A DNA stretch of 64,000 nt from Bacillus sp. 1780r2a1 (lineage in GTDB: Bacteria > Bacillota > Bacilli > Bacillales > Bacillaceae_H). The position numbers and the translations under genes are program-made. The DNA is taken from contig CP099863.1 in NCBI GenBank assembly GCA_024134725.1, forward strand, positions 987,501 to 1,051,500. Direction: 5' to 3'. Shown here one piece after another: positions 16,774-24,545 of this stretch (position 1 is the first letter of the stretch; each line of letters starts with the position of its first letter). The notes beneath the pieces are model-generated. The model did not search any database. It saw nothing but the letters and a program-made list of their open reading frames with translations, and had not been told where the DNA came from.

Positions 16774-16813
16774 AAAAAATCGCTCACTACCAAAAAGTGG
16801 GCGGTTTTTTGTG
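16774..16813 (+). terminator. intrinsic terminator
   Basis: AAAAATCGCTCACT...AGTGGGCGGTTTTTT hairpin, with G-T pairs and a T6 tail, after the amidase gene. Confidence 0.8.
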
Positions 16814-16948
16814 TTAAAATAATCAAGTGTTTTGCCGATTTATAAAATGATAGTTGACTAAACAAGTTTTGTTTGAAGAGTTGATTGCGCACAGATAGAC
16901 CAGCAGCGCACGAAATGCAATGATTATGGAAAGGAATAAGGGAGCAAT

Positions 16949-17719
16949 ATGGAAGCTTATTTTTCAAAACAGTTTGACAAAGAGGAATTTACGTTTGTTT
17001 ATCAGCCGATTTATTGTGTGAATAAATGGAGTAAAGTTGGGTTTGAAGCACTGTTAAGACTACAATCTTCTCATGCACCTATTATCGATTTATTTTTACA
17101 AGCACATGAAGATGAAAAGTTGGCGGAACTTGACATGATGGCGATTGAAGGAGCAATTGATTGTTTTCCATTTGAAATTTTACAAGGTAAAAAGCTATTT
17201 GTGAATCTTTTTCCATCTACCGTAATAGATAAACAGTTTCACTTTTTTATTCAGCATTTGTTAGTTATGTATCCAAACAGCTTCAAGCGCGTGGTATTCG
17301 AACTAAATGAAAGTACGTTTGAGCACAATATTTGGTCATCTCCATTGTTTAAAGAAGGGCTGAGCTATTTACGTCAATGTGGATTTCAAATTGCTATAGA
17401 TGATGTAGGTACAGGGATGGGAAGTCTTCAACACGTTGTGGAGCATCGTCCAGACATTATTAAGCTAGATGGCTATTTTTCAAAAGGGTTAGCACATTCA
17501 AAAGAAAAGCAAGAAATGGTGAAGTGCTTATCGCAATATAATGAAGGAAACACTACTCTCATTTTAGAAGGAATCGAATGTGAAAAGGACTTGGCAATCG
17601 CGCTTACATTAGATATTAAGGTAGTACAGGGCTATTTACTAGATCGTCCTGCAGCAATCGATACGTTTTTAAAGAACCACCAGCTTAGGGAATCGTTGAG
17701 CTTTGGGGGTATTCGTTGA
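16949..17719 (+). CDS. EAL-domain protein (c-di-GMP phosphodiesterase-like)
   Basis: A stand-alone EAL domain of 256 aa. Residues of active phosphodiesterases are largely kept: EALLRL (Glu33), VNLFPS (Asn86), FELNES (Glu118 and Glu121), AIDDVGTG (Asp151-Asp152, with Val in place of the usual Phe), IIKLD (Lys172), LEGIE (Glu207) and VQGYLL. So it may hydrolyse cyclic di-GMP to pGpG, or only bind it. There is no sensory or membrane segment. The next gene overlaps its stop codon, pointing to a translationally coupled pair with a membrane protein. Other c-di-GMP genes occur at 43-49 kb. Confidence 0.85.
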   Translation: MEAYFSKQFDKEEFTFVYQPIYCVNKWSKVGFEALLRLQSSHAPIIDLFLQAHEDEKLAELDMMAIEGAIDCFPFEILQGKKLFVNLFPSTVIDKQFHFFIQHLLVMYPNSFKRVVFELNESTFEHNIWSSPLFKEGLSYLRQCGFQIAIDDVGTGMGSLQHVVEHRPDIIKLDGYFSKGLAHSKEKQEMVKCLSQYNEGNTTLILEGIECEKDLAIALTLDIKVVQGYLLDRPAAIDTFLKNHQLRESLSFGGIR

Positions 17720-18105
17720 GGAACGTGAACTGTATTAAGTGGTGTGGGTACATAATAGGTTTACTATTTCTGTTAGGATGTACGATGGTCGTTTATCTAT
17801 CCACTAATCTTCCATTTTTATTAGCAGGTATCTTGGTTGTGATTATGATTAACGCTGCGCTTGGCATTCAGTTTGTGTTATTTAAGAGCGAGTATATCAG
17901 TCGTTATGAAAAATCAGTGTACAGCTGTTCACAAACGGTGTTTGGGTATGCAGGTAAATGTTTTGCCATTTTATTTTATGGTATCTCGTATTTCTTTGCT
18001 AAAAAGACCGCTCGTTTGCCCATCATCATTGATTCTTTAGCACTTATTTTGCTTCTTCTCTTCTTACTAGTTATTGGGTTGATGAGTGTCACGCCTTATG
18101 AATAA
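17716..18105 (+). CDS. membrane protein coupled to the EAL gene
   Basis: A 129-aa hydrophobic protein whose TTG start overlaps the stop of the EAL gene by four bases (TTGA), with GGGGGT upstream. Three or four membrane helices are visible: about 8-27, 31-53 and 102-124, plus a weaker amphipathic segment (KCFAILFYGISYFFAKK). A charged loop (FKSEYISRYEKSVYSC) lies in the middle. No known domain was recognised. Coupling suggests it may anchor, sense for, or modulate the soluble EAL protein; this is inference from context only. An alternative start is the in-frame GTG at 17725. Confidence 0.65.
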   Translation: MRNVNCIKWCGYIIGLLFLLGCTMVVYLSTNLPFLLAGILVVIMINAALGIQFVLFKSEYISRYEKSVYSCSQTVFGYAGKCFAILFYGISYFFAKKTARLPIIIDSLALILLLLFLLVIGLMSVTPYE

Positions 18106-18192
18106 TAGGGAAAAGTAGCTCGGTAGCTGTTGAGGTAACAAAATCTTGCTATAATAAATAGAAAGAGGACTGACAAAAGTGAGGCGAGGGAG

Positions 18193-18798
18193 ATGGGCAG
18201 TTTTTTCAAGCGAACGGAAGAGGAAAAGAAAGAATCTGCAACAACGGCTTGGATTGTAAAAGCAAAAAGCAGCCAAAAAGAAAGAGAAGTGGAATATGCT
18301 TCGGCACAGCTGCTAGGCATTATTCAAAAAGCGCAGCGTGAGAACCGGGATATTGTCTTTCTTTGTATTGGGTCCGATCGCTACGTAGGAGATTCTTTGG
18401 GTCCGTTGGTAGGGACTATGCTAGTAGAAAGAGACATACCTTTTGAAGTATATGGTACGCTAGAGCAACCGGTTCATGCTTTTAATTTAAAAGAGATGAT
18501 TAAAGACGTGAATAAGCGATTCATAAAGCCTTTCATTATTAGCATCGATGCGTGCCTTGGGGAACAAAGCCAAGTGGGTGACGTAATAATAAAAGAAGGG
18601 CCGCTAGTGCCAGGGCAAGCGCTAGCAAAAGTGCTCCCTGAAATTGGCGACTATCATATAAAAGGAATGGTCAATTACGTGGATCCATTTCCTGCTACGC
18701 AGTTTCTAAATGACACGAGATTGTTTACGGTTATGACCATCGCAAAAACAATTGTCGATGTAATTAAGACAATACCTCAACATAAAAAAGAGCTGTGA
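18193..18798 (+). CDS. yyaC: spore protease YyaC
   Basis: A sporulation-associated protein related in fold to the germination protease GPR, though its proteolytic activity is not well shown. The family core is plain: IVFLCIGSDRYVGDSLGPLVG (about 54-74), followed by GTLEQPVHAFNL, FIISIDACLGEQSQVG and the C-terminal MVNYVDPFPATQFLNDTRLF. Length 201 aa is typical. A short Lys/Glu-rich N-terminus precedes the core. It is preceded by GAGGCGAGGGAG and followed by a strong terminator shared with the convergent citrate transporter gene. Its presence marks an endospore former. Confidence 0.92.
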   Translation: MGSFFKRTEEEKKESATTAWIVKAKSSQKEREVEYASAQLLGIIQKAQRENRDIVFLCIGSDRYVGDSLGPLVGTMLVERDIPFEVYGTLEQPVHAFNLKEMIKDVNKRFIKPFIISIDACLGEQSQVGDVIIKEGPLVPGQALAKVLPEIGDYHIKGMVNYVDPFPATQFLNDTRLFTVMTIAKTIVDVIKTIPQHKKEL

Positions 18799-18820
18799 AC
18801 TTCGTTTCACAGCTCTTTTA
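18785..18820. terminator. bidirectional intrinsic terminator
   Basis: AAAAAGAGCTGTGAA / TTCACAGCTCTTTTA stem between convergent yyaC and the CitMHS gene. Confidence 0.85.
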
Positions 18821-18823
18821 TCG

Positions 18824-20146
18824 TTATAAAACGGTAATGGCACCTGTTAGAATTGCGATAATGGTAATGGATAATGAACAAATAATGGCCCATTTAAATC
18901 CGTAGCGCTGCAGTTCTCCAATATCCGTTTTTACCATTCCAACAAGAAGCAGTGTAGAAGCAACTAATGGACTTAAAAAGTGAACAGGCTGCCCAAGAAT
19001 AGAAGCTCTTGCAATTTCAACAGGGTCTACGCCATAAGCCGCACCGGCTTCAGCTAAAATTGGTAACACGCCAAAGTAATAAGCGTCGTTTGAAAGCACG
19101 AAAGTAAACGGCATGCTTGTTAACGCAACGACGACTGGAAAGAAAGAGCCTAAAGAATCTGGGATAATCGCAACGAGTGAGTTAGCGATTGCGTCTACCA
19201 TTTTGGTACCTGAGAAAATGCCAGTGAAAATTCCTGCAGCAAACACAAGCGTCACAACGGTAAGCGCATTTCCCGAATGAGCCAGTAGGCGTTCTTTTTG
19301 TTGTTCGATGTTTGGATAGTTAATCATGGATGCTAGGACAAATCCAATTAAGAAGAGAACAGGTACAGGCATAACGCCCATAATAAGCACAACCATTACG
19401 ACAATCGTTAACAATAAGTTGATCCAAATTAATTTGGGGCGTTTTAAACTTTCTGTTTGAGCTACTTCATAAGCAGCTGCTAATTCAGGCAGTTCCCCCG
19501 CATGATTTTTCTTATATTCAATATCAATAACTCCCAGACGCTGTCGTTCTTTTCTACCGAGAGCGTAAGCAACACCAATGACGGTTAATAAACCACCAAG
19601 CATTGTTGGAAGCAATGGGATAAAGAATTCGTTAGCATCTAATCCAAGTGAAGCAATTGCGCGAGTAGCAGGGCCTCCCCAAGGTGTCATACCGCTCATA
19701 ATGCTTAAAGATAGAAGTGAAATAATAGCAAGAATTAGCGGATTCATCCCCAAGCGTAAATAAAGTGGTAGCATAGCTGAAATGGTAATCATATGTGTTG
19801 TTGTCCCGTCTCCATCTAACGCAACAGTAGAAGCTAAAATAGCTGTTCCAATCGCAATTTTAACAGGATCTCCTTTTACAATTTGCAGCATCTTTTTAAT
19901 AAGCGGATCAAACAAGCCTGCATCTATTAAAATACCAAAAAATAAAATAGCAAACAGCAGTAGAGCGGCTGAAGGTGCAACTACTTTTAAACCTTCTAGC
20001 ATCATTTCCCCAAGTTTAGATCCAAATCCACCTATAATGGCGAATACAATTGGAACAATTGTGAGCGCGTTAATAGGTGATAACTTTTTTGTCATAATTA
20101 AGTACGTAAAAACAATAACCATTGAGATTCCTAAGAATGTAAGAAT
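18824..20146 (-). CDS. CitMHS-family citrate/tricarboxylate transporter
   Basis: A 12-helix secondary transporter of the CitM/CitH type, which move metal-citrate complexes or related tricarboxylates with protons. Family landmarks: FAILFFGILIDAGLFDPL, ALDGDGTTTHMITISAMLPL, MSGMTPWGGPATR and LSNDAYYFGVLPILAEAG. The start is unusual. GAGGAGGGG is 6 nt upstream of an in-frame ATT, giving (I)LTFLGISMVIVFTYL, which lines up with the usual CitMHS N-terminus MLxILGFxMIIVF. The first ATG (20122) is eight codons later with only AGGA before it. A cre-like site lies in its leader. Neighbours (LysR regulator, PrpF-type isomerase) suggest citrate, aconitate or a relative as substrate. Confidence 0.88.
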   Translation of the reverse strand: MLTFLGISMVIVFTYLIMTKKLSPINALTIVPIVFAIIGGFGSKLGEMMLEGLKVVAPSAALLLFAILFFGILIDAGLFDPLIKKMLQIVKGDPVKIAIGTAILASTVALDGDGTTTHMITISAMLPLYLRLGMNPLILAIISLLSLSIMSGMTPWGGPATRAIASLGLDANEFFIPLLPTMLGGLLTVIGVAYALGRKERQRLGVIDIEYKKNHAGELPELAAAYEVAQTESLKRPKLIWINLLLTIVVMVVLIMGVMPVPVLFLIGFVLASMINYPNIEQQKERLLAHSGNALTVVTLVFAAGIFTGIFSGTKMVDAIANSLVAIIPDSLGSFFPVVVALTSMPFTFVLSNDAYYFGVLPILAEAGAAYGVDPVEIARASILGQPVHFLSPLVASTLLLVGMVKTDIGELQRYGFKWAIICSLSITIIAILTGAITVL

Positions 20147-20171
20147 CGTAATCCCCTCCTCTTTTTTTAAT

Positions 20172-20185
20172 AGAAACCGCTTTCA
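20172..20185 (-). promoter_or_regulatory. CcpA cre-like site upstream of the CitMHS gene
   Basis: TGAAAGCGGTTTCT on the minus strand matches the cre consensus TGWAANCGNTNWCA with one terminal mismatch, 10-25 nt upstream of the ribosome site. It would place the transporter under carbon catabolite control. Confidence 0.6.
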
Positions 20186-20302
20186 AATAAGAGTTGTGAA
20201 ACAGTAAGAATTTGCGTGGTTGTTAGTCGTTTAAAAATTCTATGTTTTAAGAATATTACACGGTAGGAGATAAGTGAAATATATATTTTTATCAAAAAGT
20301 CA

Positions 20303-20340
20303 AAAAAAAACTTATAACCTCACGCAGAAGTTATAAGTTA
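20303..20340 (-). terminator. intrinsic terminator of the LysR gene
   Basis: ACTTATAAC / GTTATAAGT stem followed on the minus strand by T8. The arm AACTTATAACTT is repeated in the leader of the same gene at about 21230. Confidence 0.75.
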
Positions 20341-21221
20341 AATGGTGAAATGTTCGCAGTTTCTCTATTTAAAAAGTCGATGAAGTGCTTAACAGTTGAT
20401 AGGTTTAAAACATCTTGGTGATACATAAGCCACGTATTTCGTAGCACGGGCTCATCGTTTTTATAAGAGAGTCCATAGACAAAAAGATTATCTGAAGGTT
20501 GTAAACAAATTTCAGGTAAAATAGAAAAACCCAAATCATTCTTTACCATTTCTTTGCACGTCTCTTGACGGTCTGTTTCCATCGTCACACGAGGAGGCTC
20601 AGCAAACTGATCATGCCACCAGTCATTAATTAAGTTTTTTAATGAGCTGTCAGTTTTATAGTTGATAAATGGGCGGCTGGGCAATTCGTCAATCGTTAAC
20701 TCTGTTTTTGAAATTAGACATAACCGTTCTTTTGTTAGTAGAGACTTTACGCCGTACCAATCATAGTTTCCTCTTAAAATACCAAGCTGAACAGCAGATG
20801 TATCAAGAAGGTTCATAATATCTGTGCTCCAGCCGGTATTGACGTTAAATTGAACGTGAGGATATTGAAGCGAAAACTTCTTCAGTAACTTTGGCAGGCG
20901 ATATTGCGCAAAGTTGCTAGAGACACCTAAGCGTAGCGTTCCACGCACCTCTTGTTTCATATTCAGCATATAATCCTTTGTTTTTTGAAGCTCAGCCAGC
21001 ATATCTTGTGCATACTCAGCAAGGTAAATACCTTCAGAAGTGAATTCAATTCCTTTTTTCGTTTTAAAAAACAAACTTGTTCCAAAGTCTTTCTCTAAAT
21101 TCTTCAAGCGATAGGTTAAAGCTGGCTGAGAAATATATAATCGTTCAGAAGCTCGGCTAATATTTCGCTCCTCAAATAGTATTTTTAAAGCAATCCAATC
21201 TTTTTCATCCATAGTTGACAC
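20331..21221 (-). CDS. LysR-family transcriptional regulator
   Basis: A 296-aa LysR-type regulator. The N-terminal winged helix reads WIALKILFEERNISRASERL, YISQPALTYRLKNLE, FGTSLFFKTKKGIEFTSEG, and is followed by a periplasmic-binding-like effector domain beginning RGTLRLGVSSNFAQYRLP. It lies between a CitMHS transporter on the same strand and a divergent PrpF-family gene 141 bp away, the classic layout for a LysR protein controlling its divergent neighbour. CitR of B. subtilis has a comparable size and setting near citrate genes, but identity is not claimed. The effector is probably a tricarboxylate. Confidence 0.85.
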   Translation of the reverse strand: MSTMDEKDWIALKILFEERNISRASERLYISQPALTYRLKNLEKDFGTSLFFKTKKGIEFTSEGIYLAEYAQDMLAELQKTKDYMLNMKQEVRGTLRLGVSSNFAQYRLPKLLKKFSLQYPHVQFNVNTGWSTDIMNLLDTSAVQLGILRGNYDWYGVKSLLTKERLCLISKTELTIDELPSRPFINYKTDSSLKNLINDWWHDQFAEPPRVTMETDRQETCKEMVKNDLGFSILPEICLQPSDNLFVYGLSYKNDEPVLRNTWLMYHQDVLNLSTVKHFIDFLNRETANISPFNL

Positions 21222-21362
21222 CCCAAACTAAGTTATAAGTTTTTTTTCTTATTTTTGAAATAAATTATCTATTGTACTTATGAACAGATTTATCATACTA
21301 TATTTTTGAAGAAAGAGATAGGAAAATTAAGAATAATTAGAATATAAAAGAAGGTGTGATGA
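21222..21362. promoter_or_regulatory. divergent promoter region lysR / prpF
   Basis: 141 bp shared by divergent genes. It contains AAGTTATAAGTTTTTTTTCTTA near the lysR start, repeating the arm of that gene's terminator, and an AT-rich centre expected to hold both promoters and LysR T-N11-A sites. Exact sites cannot be fixed by eye. Confidence 0.45.
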
Positions 21363-22490
21363 ATGAGAATTCCTGTAACGATTATGCGTGGAGGCACAAG
21401 CAAAGGAATCTTTCTAAACATGGACCATATGCCAAGTGATCAAGCGCTTTGGAAAGATTTTTTACTAGATATTATGGGAAGTCCAGATCAAAGGCAGATT
21501 GATGGATTAGGTGGAGCAAACTCGTTAACTAGTAAAGCGGCAATTATTAAGCAATCAGAAATTGAAGGAGTAGATGTAGAGTATACGTTTGCTCAAATTA
21601 GTGTCGATCATCAACTCGTTGATTTTAAAGGAAACTGTGGGAACATCTCATCAGCTGTTGGACCATATGCAATTGCACAAGGATTTGTGACACCAAAAGA
21701 ACCAATCACTACCGTAACGATACTTAATACCAATACACAAAAAATTATTAAAGCCGAAGTGGAAGTAGAAGATGGACAAGTGAAGACGGAAGGAACCTAT
21801 GAAATCCCTGGTGTTCCAGGTACTGGCTCACCTATTTATCTTTCATTTACCCAAGCTGAAGGAGCCGTAACAGGAAAGCTTTTTCCAACCGGAAATGCTA
21901 TTGATATGATTAAAACATCCAAGGGACTTATACCAGCATCAATTGTCGATGTAGCTAACCCTCTTGTATTTGTAAAAGCAGAGGATATCGGCCTTACAGG
22001 CTATGAGTTGCCTGCTGAATATTCGGAAGACACTCTTTATTATTTAGAAGAAATCCGCTCACAAGCAGCTGAAATTTGCGGATTCGCTAAGAAAGAAGAG
22101 GCAACAATAAAATCACCAGCTGTTCCTAAAATGACAATTATTGCTCCTCCGAGAAATTATAAGGACAGCTCAGGAAGGGAACGGAAAAGTGAAGAAATGG
22201 ATGTGGCTATTCGTATGATGTCTATGCAAAAACCACATCAAGCATTAGCTATAACCGGTGCGATTTGTACAACAGCTTCAGCATTTCTGGAGGGAACAAT
22301 TGTTTCAAAACTCGTTGATATTCATAGCCCTGTCATTCGCTTGGCTCATCCTGCAGGTATCATGGAAACAAAAGTAGATTTCATTGCCGGACAAATGCAA
22401 GGCATTAAGGTGATGCGTACAGCAAGGATGATTTTAGAGGGGTACGTATATACAAAGCATAACTACCAAGTTGCGCACCAGTTAGCGTAA
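21363..22490 (+). CDS. PrpF-family isomerase (aconitate / methylaconitate / oxalomesaconate type)
   Basis: A 375-aa member of the PrpF family (diaminopimelate-epimerase-like fold) that shifts or isomerises double bonds in unsaturated tricarboxylates. It opens with the family's MRIPVTIMRGGTSKGIF, then DGLGGANSLTSKAAII, VDFKGNCGNISSAVGPYAI (around the Cys-containing catalytic loop) and LFPTGNAIDMI. No prpB/prpC/prpD/acnD lies nearby, so a 2-methylcitrate-cycle role is unlikely. With a tricarboxylate transporter and LysR gene adjacent, a cis/trans-aconitate isomerase like TbrA of the B. thuringiensis trans-aconitate operon is plausible. Ribosome site AAGGTG. Confidence 0.85.
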   Translation: MRIPVTIMRGGTSKGIFLNMDHMPSDQALWKDFLLDIMGSPDQRQIDGLGGANSLTSKAAIIKQSEIEGVDVEYTFAQISVDHQLVDFKGNCGNISSAVGPYAIAQGFVTPKEPITTVTILNTNTQKIIKAEVEVEDGQVKTEGTYEIPGVPGTGSPIYLSFTQAEGAVTGKLFPTGNAIDMIKTSKGLIPASIVDVANPLVFVKAEDIGLTGYELPAEYSEDTLYYLEEIRSQAAEICGFAKKEEATIKSPAVPKMTIIAPPRNYKDSSGRERKSEEMDVAIRMMSMQKPHQALAITGAICTTASAFLEGTIVSKLVDIHSPVIRLAHPAGIMETKVDFIAGQMQGIKVMRTARMILEGYVYTKHNYQVAHQLA

Positions 22491-22553
22491 GCGGTAACTA
22501 TCAAAGCTGTTCATAGAGAACAATAATTTCATGAAAACGGAGGGGTTCGAAGG

Positions 22554-22715
22554 ATGTGGGTTGTGACCATCTATTCTAGTCAAAATGAAATGAGAATGTT
22601 TGAGTTTGAATCAGAACAAGAAGCACGTACGGTATTTGAGCAAGAAAAAGGGTACAAGATTTTATCTCAAGTTCTGTATCCAAGCAATCCTTCGCTGGCG
22701 TTAACGGTTGTGTGA
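22554..22715 (+). CDS. small conserved hypothetical protein, 53 aa
   Basis: A short gene with a strong GGAGGGG ribosome site, encoding MWVVTIYSSQNEMRMFEFES, EQEARTVFEQEKGYKILSQV and LYPSNPSLALTVV. It reads as a compact beta-beta-alpha-beta unit with no transmembrane segment, signal peptide or cysteine. The pattern WVVTIYS...MFEFESEQEA...F...GYKILSQV recalls small Bacillaceae proteins of unknown function. It lies 63 bp after the PrpF gene on the same strand and ends in a terminator, so it may be the last gene of that transcript. Confidence 0.7.
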   Translation: MWVVTIYSSQNEMRMFEFESEQEARTVFEQEKGYKILSQVLYPSNPSLALTVV

Positions 22716-22717
22716 GG

Positions 22718-22753
22718 AAGAGCCACATGAAAAAATTTCATGTGGCTTTTTTA
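22718..22753 (+). terminator. intrinsic terminator
   Basis: AGCCACATGA / TCATGTGGCTTTTTT stem and T tail after the 53-aa gene. Confidence 0.88.
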
Positions 22754-23031
22754 TATCTTTTTTTTCACAAACTATTATTTCATACAATGAATAGTCTTTT
22801 TTGTTTTCAATAGATACGCAAGAGAAAGTTTTTAATACATAACTACTTGGAGAGTATGGGAGAGATAATTAATATCTTAGAATATAGATTTGCTTGGAAG
22901 AAAGCATGCCTATAATTATAAAAAGAAAAAATTTTCTGAAAAAAGTTGTTGCTAATCTCCATAAAACTATTTATAATTCAAATCAATTAGGAAAGCGCTT
23001 TCTTTAATTAGGAGATGAAAGGGGTCTTTAC
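22754..23031. promoter_or_regulatory. upstream region of the sugar ABC operon
   Basis: AT-rich leader without a gene. It contains the GAAAGCGCTTTC operator and a strong ribosome site (GAGATGAAAGGGG) before the first transporter gene. Confidence 0.5.
22991..23002. promoter_or_regulatory. LacI/cre-type operator 1
   Basis: Perfect 12-bp palindrome GAAAGCGCTTTC, 30 bp before the ABC ATPase start. It shares the AAGCGCTT core with sites at about 30.11, 30.35 and 31.47 kb and also resembles a CcpA cre. Confidence 0.65.
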
Positions 23032-24540
23032 ATGATAGGTGACAATCAAGCGTTGCTTATAATGAAAGGAATTAAAAAGAGTTTTTCCAATAACCATGTT
23101 CTAAAAGGCATTGATTTAAATGTTAAAGCTGGAGAAGTACATGTTCTGTTAGGAGAAAACGGAGCTGGAAAATCAACTCTCATTAAAATTTTAACAGGGG
23201 CTTACGAAAAGGATGACGGAGAGATTTATTGGGAAGGAAAGCTTGTGCAGATTAACAATCCGGTAGATTCTATGAAGCTTGGAATCGCAACAATTTATCA
23301 AGAGCTTAACGTTATTCCACAGCTGAAAGTCTATGAAAATATTTTCCTTGGCAGGGAATTAAAGCAACGTGGAAAGGCTTCTCTTTTAAATCATAAACAA
23401 ATGAGAGAAGAAGCAAAGCGCTACTTGACCATGCTAGGACAAAGCCCAGATCTTGCAGATAAGCAGCTCAGTGAATTAGGGATTGGTCAGCAACAATTAG
23501 TAGAAATTGCTAAAGCGCTTACCTTAGATGCGAAGTTAATCATTATGGATGAGCCAACTGCCAGCCTAAGTTCTACAGAAGTTGAACAGTTATATTCAAC
23601 AGTAGAAGGCCTTACGAAAAAAGGTATTGCAATTGTTTTTATTTCTCATAGGCTGGATGAAATTAAGCGAATGGGAGACCGAATTACTATTTTACGAGAT
23701 GGTTTTCAAATTGATACGCTACCAGTTCGCACAACAACAACGGATAAGTGGATTGAGCTTATGGTTGGAAGAACTCTAGATGAAAAATATCCAAAGCAAT
23801 CATTTGTACTTGGAGGTGAAGGTTTTCGTATCAAAGATTTTCATGTCAAAGGTTTTAAAGAAAAGCTTAACTTTACCCTGAGATACGGTGAGATTGTCGG
23901 CATTTCCGGATTGGTTGGAGCAGGAAGAACAGAGTTGGCTAGAGCAATCTTTGGCGCTGACCAAAAAGAAAGCGGAAGCGTATATATCGATAAGAAAGAA
24001 GTTCATATTAAATCACCTAAAGACGCCATCAATGCAGGCATTGCATTCATTACCGAAGATCGAAAGAATGAAGGGTTACTGCTGGATCAACCTCTAGATT
24101 TTAACATCTCCTTAGCTAATACAAAAATGTTCAAGCAAAAAAACAATCTTATCAATTTAAACACCATTAAGAAAACAGCAGACAACTATATTAAAGAACT
24201 TCGAGTACGTCCTGACAATATTGAGCTTCATGCTCGTAAGCTAAGCGGTGGCAATCAGCAGAAAGTCGTTATTGCCAAATGGCTTTGCACGCAAGCAAAA
24301 GTTTTCATTTTTGATGAACCGACTCGAGGGATTGATGTAGGTGCCAAAGTCGAGGTATATCGTTTAATGAATGAGCTTGTAGAAAAGGGTGCAATTGTTC
24401 TTATGATTTCATCTGATTTACCAGAAATTCTTGGAATGTGTGATCGTGTACTTGTAATGAATGAAGGTAAATTTACGGCTGATTTAGAGATTCAAGAAGC
24501 AAATCAAGAAATAATCATGAAAGCAGCGACAGGAGGCTGA
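23032..24540 (+). CDS. sugar ABC transporter ATP-binding protein (CUT2, RbsA-like)
   Basis: A tandem ABC ATPase of 502 aa that powers import of monosaccharides or polyols. The first cassette has Walker A GENGAGKST, the signature LSELGIGQQQLVEIAKAL and Walker B LIIMDEPTASLS. The second has the degenerate GLVGAGRTELARAIFGAD loop typical of CUT2 proteins, the signature LSGGNQQKVVIAKWL and IFDEPTRGIDVG. The order ATPase-permease-binding protein follows, with 5 bp between the first two genes. The operator in front and the inositol catabolic genes downstream suggest an inositol or inositol-isomer importer rather than ribose; the substrate is inferred. Confidence 0.9.
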   Translation: MIGDNQALLIMKGIKKSFSNNHVLKGIDLNVKAGEVHVLLGENGAGKSTLIKILTGAYEKDDGEIYWEGKLVQINNPVDSMKLGIATIYQELNVIPQLKVYENIFLGRELKQRGKASLLNHKQMREEAKRYLTMLGQSPDLADKQLSELGIGQQQLVEIAKALTLDAKLIIMDEPTASLSSTEVEQLYSTVEGLTKKGIAIVFISHRLDEIKRMGDRITILRDGFQIDTLPVRTTTTDKWIELMVGRTLDEKYPKQSFVLGGEGFRIKDFHVKGFKEKLNFTLRYGEIVGISGLVGAGRTELARAIFGADQKESGSVYIDKKEVHIKSPKDAINAGIAFITEDRKNEGLLLDQPLDFNISLANTKMFKQKNNLINLNTIKKTADNYIKELRVRPDNIELHARKLSGGNQQKVVIAKWLCTQAKVFIFDEPTRGIDVGAKVEVYRLMNELVEKGAIVLMISSDLPEILGMCDRVLVMNEGKFTADLEIQEANQEIIMKAATGG

Positions 24541-24545
24541 ACGTA

